A stretch of 64,000 nucleotides of DNA, from NCBI GenBank assembly GCA_002917075.1, contig NTMA01000058.1, forward strand, positions 204,674-268,673. The letters are read 5' to 3'. This DNA comes from Hawksworthiomyces lignivorus. Its lineage: Eukaryota > Ascomycota > Sordariomycetes > Ophiostomatales > Ophiostomataceae. Shown piece after piece: positions 54,639-64,000 of the stretch. Made by a program: the position numbers and the translations under genes. Under the pieces are notes generated by a model, which saw nothing but the letters and a program-made list of their open reading frames with translations, made no database searches and had not been told where the DNA came from. The stretch's first letter is position 1. Each line of letters starts with the position of its first letter.

Positions 54639-56422
54639 AAATCTTCGCTCTCTTCAGCTTCAAATAGCATAGAAATAAGAAATGCCTCATCTCTTCTGCA
54701 ACAGAAGAATTCCTGGTCTTGGAAAAAAGAAATAAAGTCTGAATATATGATACAACTCGTGTCGCTCCTTTCCCTCACTTGATGTCGATCTCTGTTGCGA
54801 TCGCACGGGACGAATCATGCGTTGCACTAACCCCTGGCGATCTGATAGAGAAAGCCAATAGAACATTCGAAATTGCCACTCGAATACCACGAGAAAAGAA
54901 TTAAAATGGAAAAAGGAAAAAAAAAAAAAAAAAAAAGAAAAAGAAAAGAGAGAAAGACCCAAGGGACGGTGCATGAAATTGGTACGCTGAAGATATGCAG
55001 TACCGTTCCCCTGTCATTTACCTCGTGGCGCCCTTGGAGAGAATCCAGGTTTTCAGGCTAAAGTGGCGGAGGCAGGGAAACCAGAGCGTGGGTGCGAAAG
55101 CTTAACCGGCGTGGTATAGCAATGTAAATGGCTATCTATTCTTTCTGAGTAAGTCTTGACTGATCCACCCATCTTCCCCAGTAGTATAGAGCGTGTTGAC
55201 AAGGTGGTTATTGCGGACACGGGACGACTGAGAGAGACTCGTCACGATGTCACGGCCAGCTCCTGCATGAACAACTTGTTGCAGAGGACGATCACAAAGA
55301 CCAAGAGCAAGATAAATTACTGGAGAAACTCCACACGTGAGACAGGACGAACAAGATAAAAATGCCAAAGCTGAAAATAGCAAAGGTTTACACATGCAGA
55401 AAATAAGCTGGACATTGGAGAGCTCTCAACGATAAAAAAAAATCCTAGCAACGTAACAAAGAGCATCATGAACCTGTCATCTACAGCCTCATCGAGATTC
55501 TTCATAACACCACTACCAGCAGAACCCCGAAAGCCCAATTATCTTGCCGAAATTATACCCGACGCCGTTCTCCTACCTTTTGCACTCTACCCCAGCGTCT
55601 CTATCTTTTCTACTCTCTCACCCACTTGTGGTTTATTAAACACATCAAACCTACCCGCACTCAGACGGGATCGGCTAATGGCAGATCACACACGCAGAAG
55701 CTCTTTCTGCATAAGGGATCCCTCAAAAGCAGGCCTATCCCCCCACACTCTTTTGTATGTATGAGAGAGAAAGAATGGAAATAGTGTGGATTTGTGAAGT
55801 ACACGATCAACAAGAGAAGAGAAGACGAGAGAGGAGGTAAAGGGAGACACTGAAGAAGGGCAATCGAACCGAGGCTGCGTCTCCCTTTGTCGTCCGAATT
55901 TGACGCCTGGCGCTCAAATTTGCTCTTCCCTCTGATCCTTCTTGTTTGATCGATCCGATCACTCTTCTCTTGCTTCCACCTTTCTTGGCCTTTCAAGCCT
56001 GGTTGCATGTCTCCTCTGAGGGTGGCCCGCCACCACTCGTCCCATTGAACATAATTCTTGGCTGAGAAGCATATCAACACAGAGAAGGACAAGAATACGC
56101 ACAAGCGGCTCGTCAGCATATGCTGTCTTCATCTGCCCTGCTTCGTTTCACTCTTCATGGTGCCGACCCATCCGCCCGTCCATGATAATTCTCCTTCAAA
56201 AAGCTTGGCTTTCCCTTTTTCTCCTCTCGAGACAGAAATGAGCTTCTAAGCCTCAAATCATCGAGGTCCACAGGGGGGTTGTTGGACAGGCTACTCGGTG
56301 CTACTTCGAGAATACGACATGAGCTTCTTCGTTCTAGAAATGCTCCGAGACCCATCCACAATCCTACCAATTTAATACATGCACCCGACGACGGTGTGGA
56401 AATTCTACGAAATCTGCCAAAC

Positions 56423-58376
56423 ATGGATTCTCTCGACGACAATATGCTGCCACCGGAGAGCGCAGATTTGCGTCCGCTGCCGCCGGTGCTGCGGTCAGGG
56501 CTGACTGGCGTTACGGTCGTTGCATGCTTCTCACTCTTTTCGTCGACTGTACTCTTCTGCCATTTGACATACAAAATCGTCAAGTGGAAACGGAAAACTG
56601 CCGCCGCCGTGGCCTTGTCTACTGTCGGCGTAGCTGGTGCCGACGACTCGCGGGAGCCTCCATCACCAGGTATCGATCTCGCACTTGGATTGGCTGAACG
56701 ACATTTCCACAGAGATTACAGTGAAGAACAAGAGAACAGCCTGCCCCAAAGCCAATGGGGGTCACGAACAAAGCGGTGGCTCAGGCGGAGAGATACTAAG
56801 ACTAAAGAACAGATGCAGACCAAAGAGAAACCAGAGCTGAACCAGTTTCTCGTCCTCCTCTACAACCTTCTCTTAGCCGACATGCATCAAGCTATGGCTT
56901 TCATTTTGAATGCCGTCTGGGTTGGATCGGATGCCATCGTAGTAGGCAGTAGCACATGTTGGGCCCAAGGCCTATTTGTTTCCAACGGCGACTTGTCGGC
57001 AAGTCTCTTTATTGCAGCCATCGCCATTCACACATATTCGATTATCTCGCGGGGCTACAAGCCCCCCCAGTGGGTTGTCAATTCTGCCTGTATCGGCATC
57101 TGGGTCTTTACTTACAGCATGGTCTTCATCGGCCTTGCGGTCACGAAGAACGGGGACGGTAGCGGATTCTATGTCCGTGCCGCTGCATGGGTACGTTTAC
57201 ATTGGTGTTATTCTAAATTCAAGGCTTCAGAAGCATTCTAACAAGATTCAACTGCTCCAGTGCTGGATTAATGAGAGATTTGAAACGCTTCGTCTAGTCA
57301 CCCACTACCTCTTTATTTTTATTACTCTCGCCTTTACATCTATACTTTATACACTTGTCTTCCTGTCTCTCCGCCGACGACAAAAGCGCCAGCAGCAACG
57401 TCAGCAGCACCAACTGAAACTTGTGCACACCCAGCAGGGCCACGAGCTTTCGACTTTACCATCAAACAAGTCAAGCATAGACTTCCGCACAGCAACCGTC
57501 AAAGCCAAGACCGTATCAGGTGCAGTGTCTGATGACGAGGTGCCTGATCTCGAGAGCAACGATGCCACCTTGGCTGAGAGCATTCGCCATCCTGGCTTCC
57601 TCATCTATCCCGTCATCTACGTCGTATGCACTCTGCCGCTGGCCCTTGGTCGTATAGCGACGATGGCTGGCGCAGAAGTGCCTCTCAGCTACTTCTGTGC
57701 TGCGGGCGCGCTCATCACCAGTAACGGCTGGCTCGATGTGCTGCTGTGGAGCTCTACGCGCCGCAGCCTTGTATTTGGCAATGTGGATGAGGAGGAGCTC
57801 GGCCTCGAGACCTTCTCCTTTGTGCGTACGCCGCCAAACCGCCGCTTTGGAAACATTGTCTGGGTGGAAGGCGGTGCCGACAAGAACAGCAAGCATGCCA
57901 GCAAGCACAGCAGCAACAGTAATAGCCATGTTGGAACAAAGAACAATAGCCGAAGCAGCAGCCCGACCCGCAACCGGGACGACGCAGGTGGTCTGCTCGG
58001 CCGCGTCTTACATGGCGGCGTTGGGGGCGGTGACGCTCTTCGCAATGTGCGGGACCGCGTGCTGCGCGGGCCGCGCGGCTGGCGCGAGCTGGGAAGCAGC
58101 GGCCTAGGCCGGCGCAGCCGCGGCGACTCCAGCACGCGAGCAGCGGGAAGCATCAGCCAGGAGTCGCTCCAGCACCGAGGCGACGAACAAGACGACGCCA
58201 GCAGCGGCAACTGGGGCCGTAGCAGCGGCGGGTTGGCCATCCAGATGGACTTGGAGACCAGCGTGGTGGTCGAGATCGAAGAGGCACCGCAGGAGCCGTC
58301 GCGGTCGCGCGAGCCCAGTACGTCGCTGCCAAAATACGACGAGAAAGACATGCCTTATCTACCTCCAATAGAGTAG
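56423..58376 (+). CDS. Seven-transmembrane receptor (fungal GPCR, Git3 / cAMP-receptor-like), 627 aa
   Basis: Exons 56423-57190 and 57261-58376, phase 0; the joint reads RAAAW-CWINERFETLRL, the usual W-CWI motif before TM5 in these receptors. The start is the first ATG in frame (context AAACATGG). TM1 (VVACFSLFSSTVLFCHLTY) is followed by a long hydrophilic loop with basic residues, TM2 (FLVLLYNLLLADMHQAMAF), TM3 beginning CWAQG, TM4 (GIWVFTYSMVFIGLA), TM5, then a long third cytoplasmic loop, TM6 (LIYPVIYVVCTLPLALG) and TM7 (LITSNGWLDVLLWSSTRRS). A roughly 170-residue Ser/Asn/Arg-rich cytoplasmic tail ends YLPPIE. It is probably a plasma-membrane nutrient/carbon sensor coupling to a G-alpha. 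It resembles the Git3/GPR-4 or cAMP-receptor-like classes; the ligand is unknown. Confidence 0.85.
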
Positions 58377-59822
58377 GCCCAGTAGAAGGCCACCTGATTT
58401 TTATAAAACTTTATTTCATTTTGTTTCTTTCCCTTCTGGTTGGTACACATTCTGGGCACACACGGGACATGTATCATAATGGGATGATACCCAGTACTGC
58501 ATGACGATAGATTTTCGTGCAAGACTTTGATGACGGATACACGGCCATAATTTCCTAGGCGCATAAAATATAAAGGATTTCTTTGATACTTGCACAAAGC
58601 TAAAGCTGCAATCTACGTACAGTTGAATTCGTAGCAGTAGATCTGCCCATGAAAAATATATTTCAGAATACGACGCAAGCCGTGAAATCAACCACCGCGC
58701 AGTAACACAAACTTTCACGCTACTGAAAGGTTTCGGGTCTCACAAACCCATCTTTTTGTTAGAAAAATAGGATAAACCAATTATAACATAAGAAATCCGT
58801 AAGAATATGTTAGAATGCACGAAACCAACAGGTGCTCCCTTCGCCTCGAATAAGAGTGACACCTAATATTGACAGCTCACAAACAGCCCTGCAGTTGTCG
58901 AAGATGATAATGTAATGCTATTCTAATTTTCATGCTCACTCAACGGGGACAAGCCAATATATTCTCAGGAAATCTGTCAGAAAAGAGATATCAAGGTATC
59001 TGACAGAAGAGCGGCAGTCGCGACATTAAGAAATCTATGGAAATTTCAAAGAGCCAAAAATAAATAAATAAATAAAAATACAACAGAGCTGTCTCTTTCT
59101 CCATCTCTTTACAGAATGAACATCGAGAGGGATGTAGAATAGATATGGTATATTAGAAAGACCTGAAGACATCAAAAACCCCTGATATCTTCTCTTTGGC
59201 GTGGGTCTGTTGTGTGCAACTGTATTTTTGACAGTTTCTCTCAGCCACCCTGGTAAGTCCAATCACAAGTACAAAATTGGAAAAGATCACATACAGTTCA
59301 AACACGTATCTGTCATAATTCTCCACTAGATAGAAAGGCCTCCAGAATATGTCGCGTATTTCCAGAAATTTTCCCAGAAATACAGTTTCATCTCCACTGA
59401 GAAGTCCTTGATGCGGTGTTTTTGCCTTCGGCAACAACCGAGACAAAGAAATAAAACGCAGTGGATAGGGGAATTTACAAGGTGTCTCGACTTCATTTCG
59501 GGAAGCATTTAAAATTTGCGTGATATTTTTGTCTAAACTGCTAGAGTTATGATAGAAAACGGAGACCCTTTAACTTGGCATAAAAAATAATCGAAAAGAA
59601 AATATATGAGGCAAAGATACGCTTGTACAAGCGGCAGCAACAGTATAAAGATGATATTCCTCTACAGCATTCTGTCCCAACAGAAGCAGCATTATTATTC
59701 TCTCTTTCGAATCACTACTCCAACCTTTGATCATTCATACAATCAAGTTGATACCCATACAATCACCACTTTACCTTGGGCAGATTTCATAGTTGTTCAA
59801 TCTACTTGTACGCAACGTCACC
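58377..59822. other. Intergenic region after the receptor gene
   Basis: About 1.45 kb, AT-rich, with a TAAA repeat near 59058-59080. No domain-bearing or biased frame. It likely contains the receptor 3' UTR and an upstream region for the small candidate gene. Confidence 0.45.
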
Positions 59823-60051
59823 ATGGCAGCTCCTGCTTGTATTAGCATTTATCTGCTTCCTGGACCTGACGCCGGACGTTCTGGCTATGAGATTACAAAA
59901 GGCGAGAGTGCGTCTCCTCGGCTCCCACTCTTCGTTACCCAATACCCATGTGTGCTTTGTATCGTAACGCCCACTTCTCTATTATTCACTAACAATTTCA
60001 GAGGACAAAGGCACCGCCAAGCCACGACGTCATGCTAGGTCTGTGATCTGA
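59823..60051 (+). CDS. Candidate small spliced protein, 44 aa
   Basis: ATG 59823 lies in a near-optimal context (CACCATGG). Exons 59823-59907 and 60002-60051 would join GAG-A|AG to give a 44-residue polar protein: a short hydrophobic start (CISIYLLPG), then GYEITKGE, then a basic C-terminus ending RHARSVI. The 94-nt intron has all three fungal signals: GTGCGT, CACTAAC and TTTCAG. Without splicing the frame gives 71 residues. Further exons downstream (for instance a frame around 60394-60459 reading MNRLLLQSGMG) are possible. I do not recognise a family. The splice signals, not the protein, are the evidence. Confidence 0.3.
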
Positions 60052-60696
60052 TTTTGAAACATCAGCAGATATTTCGATCCAGTGGTTTTGTCGACAGTTC
60101 TTGGAAAGAGTTTTACGCATATATATGTGGCGTGTACTAGTTGAGGTAGCAGATGTATTGACGGAAAGTTGAAGCATGTCTTGATAACATAATCTGAGAG
60201 ACATATTGCGCCGAAGTTAGACTCGACGTTGTTTTTTTGTACTGGTTTTTACCTCTTATTTGCATAATATCTTTGTATTGCCCGTGGCAACAGACCAAAC
60301 CCGCAATGATTCTCTACACAGCATCATAGACTATCAGGTAAAAAAAATTCCATCTTCTCTCAACCATCAATCCAGAGCTGAACAGCTTGCCGCAATGAAT
60401 CGTCTCCTGCTCCAAAGCGGAATGGGGTCTAATACTGTGGCAGCCTTACAGCAGTGTTAGTGGACGGTGGTCAATTTTGGTGTGTCGGCTGTGGAGCCTT
60501 CCCGGCCTGCTGGGTCGCCAATGCCCCGCTATCATAATTGGATTATCTTAATATGCGAGTTAACCTTTTTAGCGTCTAATTTTTTTTTTTTTTTCCGGCT
60601 CTTCACCATTACAAGCCGAGTGCCGCGACATACGAGAACGAGTCGAAGGGCTGAAACACGCAACATTCGACCTGCTATTCCTCTCATTGCTTCAAG
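60052..60696. other. Intergenic region upstream of RRP1
   Basis: About 645 bases holding the presumed RRP1 promoter, a T14 run near 60582, and a 21-codon frame at 60394-60459 that might be another exon of the preceding small gene. Nothing firm. Confidence 0.4.
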
Positions 60697-61832
60697 ATGG
60701 CGAACTCTGGGGCTTCTATGCCCTTTATTAAGAACCTTGCTTCGAGTGGTAAGTTGCAGGGACCCGGGAGACCAGTGGCCCTCCAATCACATGTGATAGT
60801 AGCAAAGCAATGAAGAGAGAAGACTAGAGCTGACGAGAGACTTCTTTTTTTCCTCACCAAACAACAGACCGCAAGATCCGCACGCAGGCGCTCGAAAACC
60901 TCCGGTCCTTCCTGGGCGCCAAGTATGCCAGCGGCGGCGCGCCGCTGACCTTTGGGGACGCCCAGAAGCTGTGGGCGGGCCTATTCTACGCGCTGTGGAT
61001 GGCGGACCGGGCGCCGGCGCAGCAGCGGCTGTGCGCGGAGCTGGCGGCGCTGCCGCGGGCGGTGCGGCTGCCGGACGCGGCGGTGGCTGCGTGGCTGCGC
61101 GGGTTCTGGGCGACCATGGCGCGGCAGTGGACGACGGGCATCGACGTGCTGCGGATGGACAAGTTTCTGCTGCTGGTGCGGCGGGTGCTGGGGGCGCAGC
61201 TGGCGTGGATGGCGGGGACCGAGGCGGCCGACGAGGCAGGGGCAGGGGCGGGCGCCGGTGCCGGCGAGGGTGAGGGCGAGGGCGAGGGCAAGACCAAGAA
61301 AAAGAACAAGACCAAGGCCACCAAGGCCAAGAGCGAGAGCGGCGCGGCGGCCGAGCTGGGGCTGGCCATCCTCGCCGAGTGGCCGTTCAACGTGGACGCC
61401 GAGGCGCCTCTGGAGGACGGCGGCAGCAGCAGCAGCGAAGACGACGAGGACGAGCGCCCGCGAAAGCGCTCCAAGAAGGTCGCGCCGACCCTGCACATCC
61501 CCGTCGGCCTGGCGCTGCACGTGGTGGACATCTGGGTAGACGAGGTCGAGAAGCTGGGGCTGCTGCCGGAGGAGGCGGAGGAGAGCACGGATGGGGGAAA
61601 GAACAAGGCAGGGAGTGAAGGCGACGACCTGGTGCGCTGCATCAACGCTCTCGTCGTGGCCCTTGCAGCGAAGACGACGGCGCCGGCGGTGCGCAAGCAG
61701 GCGCGCGAGGCGCTCGCCGACGAGCGGCTGCCGTGGAACGAGCGGAAAGACGACGGCACCGGCATCGAATACCAAGGCGACGACGACGACGAGGCCAACG
61801 ACGACGGCAGCTGGGACGGATTCAACGATTAA
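60697..61832 (+). CDS. RRP1: Nucleolar rRNA-processing protein RRP1 / Nop52 family, 338 aa
   Basis: Exons 60697-60748 and 60868-61832; the joint gives PFIKNLASSDRKIRTQALENL. The N-terminal Nop52 signature follows: LASxDRKIRxxAL, then LWAGLFYALWMADRAPAQQ, FWATMARQWTTGIDVLRMDKF. RRP1 proteins act in the nucleolus in cleavage of the 27S/32S precursor to 25S/28S and 5.8S rRNA during 60S assembly. The central insert (Gly/Glu repeats then KTKKKNK) and an acidic Ser patch with a basic cluster (RPRKRSKK) are disordered and probably carry the nuclear localisation signal. The C-terminus is Asp-rich. Length lies between yeast (278) and human. Strong G/C third-position bias marks a well-expressed housekeeping gene. 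It converges on the sphingoid-base kinase. Confidence 0.88.
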
Positions 61833-62301
61833 GCAGGCCATCTTTTGCCGTGAACCTTGCGTGCTAGTTTGTCTCTGCTTTGTGGCGTTTCTGGTAGAGG
61901 AAAATGGGATAGTTTGGGCAGCATCAATACAAATGATAATACCAAGTCAAAGAGTATGCTCGGAGCCTAAATCTTGCTTTCGTTGTTGATTATCAACTAT
62001 CTACTGTACAAATATTCGTGATTCTTACTCCGTCGGTTTTGCTGCATTCCATAAAAAGAAGCTGTCCTTCCACACAAAGGAAAAATATAAGAGAATGAAT
62101 GAAGACAATTGCTAGAAACGCTTGTCACTCCAAAGAAAAAAACCAAAGAAGAGAACAGTCCCCGATATTGTCCATTGCTGCCTTTCGGGTCCACCGTCTA
62201 TTATGCTTTCGACTAAAATTTTGGGTATCATGCTGGCACCCCCTGTCTCTAATTTCTGAAGATGGCCACTCCAGAGAACTCCCTGCGCTTTCTTCCCTCT
62301 T
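61833..62301. other. Convergent intergenic / 3'-UTR region
   Basis: About 470 bases between RRP1 and the lipid kinase, both ending here. AT-rich, no gene. Confidence 0.55.
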
Positions 62302-63928
62302 TCAGGCCATAAATCGATCTGTCGCGGACACCTTGTCCCAGTTCGTAGGACCTGGCGCCTCGTATCCGGTGGCCCGCTTGGCGATGACCCGTCCCAGGCC
62401 CTGGTGGACCTCCGCCTGGAAGGGCGCAAAGTCGATCTTCTCGCCGTCGATGCTGATGTAGCCGTCCTTCTGGTTCTTGGGCGACAGCCGGAAGCCGGAG
62501 ATCTTGCGGTAGCGCACCAGCGGGTTGTCAAAGAAGTGGTTGTCCTCCACGGACAGGAGCATGGAGAGGGACTTGGCCGGGGAGATGTCGCCGTCGACCG
62601 TCACCAGGTCCATGTAGCCGTCGTTCATCAGCGCGGCCGAGAAAAAGTTGGCATCGGGCGCCATGTAGGCCATCTGGGAAAAGGCGGAGTCAGTCAACGG
62701 GGAAAAGAATCCAATAAGGGGTTGAAGAGAAGAGGAGGAGAGCGCGCGCTTACATTGCCGCAGTAGAAATTGCCCATCTTGTCCTCGGGGATGACGTCCC
62801 AGCCGTCGGGCAGCTTGTCGTTGACGGTGCCGTACTTGAGTGGCGGCAGGCCCATGTCTTCGCCATCGTCGCCGTCGCCGGTGGCACCGGTGGCGCCGCT
62901 GCTGGAGGCGGCGGCGGCGGCGTCCTCGGAGTCGTCGTCCTGCTCCTCGCCGATGGTGGTGGTGGAGGAGCCGAGCTTGGCGCGCTCGCGCTGCTTCTGG
63001 AGGTCGTCGGGCAGCAGGGCCTTCTGCTGCTGGTGCTGCAGCTGCTGCAGGCGCGAGTAGTGGGCCTTGACGCCGTCCTTGTTGGCGATCTCGACCTTGA
63101 CGGCGAGGTCGCAGGGGTAGACCTTGCGGGCGAGCAGGCGCTGCAGAAAGCCAAAGGTGAAGCGGGCGCCGCCCATCCAGCGCAGGTGCTCGGTGCCGAG
63201 GTCGACCTCGGCGACGACGCCGACGGCCTGGCTGAGGAAGCTGAGGATGCGGCGGTCGCCCTGGGTGATGCTGACGAGGTCGAGCGGGGCGGCCACGCCC
63301 TTGACGATGGCCAGCGCGGCCAGGCTGGCCCGGTGCGTGCCGTACAGGTTGCAGGCCATGGCGTTGCCGCTGCCGCAGGGGATGTGCGCGACGGCCACGG
63401 CGCGCAGCGCGCGCCGCGCGTCCGGGCGCTGCCCCAGCCCGTTGAACACCTCGTGCGGCAGGCCGTCGCCCGAGCACGCCACGATCATGTCGTAGCGGTC
63501 CTCGGGCGCCGCGCCGTCGTCCAGCCCCAGGTCCAGCGCCGCGCACAGCTCCGCCGCCTCGCCCGAGTAGCGCGTCGTCACGACGGTCAGCCGCAGCCGC
63601 GCCGCCTCGAACAGCGGCTGCACCTCCTGCGCCCACTTCTTGAGCGCGCCCCCGGGCCCCGCGTGCGGGTTCACCAGCACGTACGCCCGCCGCTGCTGCG
63701 GCACGCTGCCGTACGCCCGCGTTCGCAGCAGCTCCGCCCACGCCGCCACCTCGGCCGGCGTCGGCCGGTCGGGCCCACCGGGCTCTAGCGACACCGTCAG
63801 GCGCGCCGGCCGCACGCGCGTCTTGGAGGCGCTCTCGGCAAAGTCGACGACCAGCGTGCGGTTGTCGTCACTCACGCACGCCCAGAGAACGTTGTAGAGG
63901 GGAATGATGCGGCGGAAGGTCGTGCTGG
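62302..63928 (-). CDS. Long-chain-base (sphingosine-type) lipid kinase, 5' end outside window
   Basis: Exons 63928-62754 and 62673-62302 are visible. The upstream exon begins after an acceptor (CTAAC...CTCTCCAG) and starts in phase, so exon 1 lies beyond base 64000. The visible 515 residues hold IIPLYNVLWACVSDDN, a conserved pre-kinase element, then the DAGK catalytic domain: YVLVNPHAGPGG (nucleotide loop), CSGDGLPHEVFNGLGQR (the catalytic SGDGxxxEV box) and IPCGSGNAMACNLYG (second glycine-rich loop). The C-terminal half has the PxxYG(T) and MAYMAPDANFFSAALMNDG elements of Lcb4/Lcb5. It would phosphorylate sphingosine/phytosphingosine to the 1-phosphate at ER/Golgi/plasma membranes. A His/Gln/Asp/Ser-rich insert between 400 and 500 is disordered. 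Similarity is clear; assignment to LCB4 or LCB5 is not possible. Confidence 0.9.
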
Positions 63929-64000
63929 CTGGAGAGTTTGTAATTCCGGGGTTAGCCAGCCAAGGGTACCTTTGAGGGAATGGGAGGCGGGCGGGGGGGG

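Larger units (their letters stand above)
52556..56422. other. 3.9-kb region without a convincing gene
   Basis: AT-rich DNA with a pair of TTTGGTGCAC direct repeats at 53233 and 53248, a T20 run at 54619-54638 and an A20 run at 54917-54936 (opposite orientation, about 280 bp apart). One 127-codon frame (listed separately) is weak. The last kilobase should include the receptor gene promoter. No terminal repeats, transposase or RNA structure seen. Confidence 0.45.

Noticed and set aside
54619..54936. T20/A20 pair as a retroelement or inverted terminal repeat
   Set aside because: Only homopolymers match; there is no target-site duplication, coding content or unique inverted arms.
1..64000. Polyketide synthase, NRPS, CRISPR, rRNA or insertion-sequence content
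   Set aside because: I looked for modular synthase motifs, repeat-spacer arrays, rRNA segments and transposase motifs by eye and saw none.

Overview
The window is nuclear DNA of a filamentous ascomycete. Most genes carry short introns (about 50-150 nt) with GTATGT/GTAAGT donors and CTAAC-type branch points. The gene content is typically fungal: Zn2Cys6 regulators, a LysM/hevein/GH18 killer-toxin-type chitinase, Git3-like GPCR architecture and a hevein-mucin cell-surface protein. A Sordariomycete, probably in Hypocreales, fits best; this is inference from gene families, not from a marker gene. I assembled 20 convincing protein-coding genes (two of them cut by the window ends), one intron-containing tRNA-Cys, and two weak coding candidates.

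Layout. 0-11.9 kb: the 3' end of an unidentified gene, a large glutamine-rich disordered protein with an unusually long first intron, a mitochondrial-carrier-family protein, and a secreted hevein-domain Thr-rich protein. 11.9-15.2 kb is AT-rich and gene-poor. 15.2-18.9 kb: a DHA1-type MFS transporter convergent with a phenol-hydroxylase-type FAD monooxygenase. 20.0-31.6 kb: a chitin-related island with a 1404-residue group-C chitinase, a GPI-anchored DUF7136-like protein, a three-LysM secreted protein and a Zn2Cys6 regulator.

31.9-40.3 kb: a metabolic island with a phytanoyl-CoA-dioxygenase-type Fe/2OG enzyme, two convergent sugar transporters and a cytosolic Cys-type sulfatase. It lies between the Zn2Cys6 regulator just mentioned and a second regulator at 45.7-48.3 kb, which is followed by a secreted GH3 glycosidase. 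Together these suggest uptake and breakdown of a modified, perhaps sulfated, sugar or glycoside; promoter elements (paired CreA-type sites, TATA boxes) fit catabolic control. Between the two halves sits a GC-rich divergent pair: an FHA-protein kinase and a basic disordered protein with two identically spaced W/G-I-W/W/P/W-x-H-E motifs.

52-64 kb: tRNA-Cys(GCA), about 3.9 kb without a clear gene, a seven-helix receptor, a possible 44-residue spliced small protein, the nucleolar rRNA-processing factor RRP1/Nop52, and a long-chain-base (sphingosine-type) kinase whose 5' exon lies beyond the window. The most unusual findings are the tandem twin Zn2Cys6 clusters (identical Cys spacing, 51 residues apart) in the second regulator, the FHA-kinase/WxHE divergent module, and the sulfatase-transporter-dioxygenase island.
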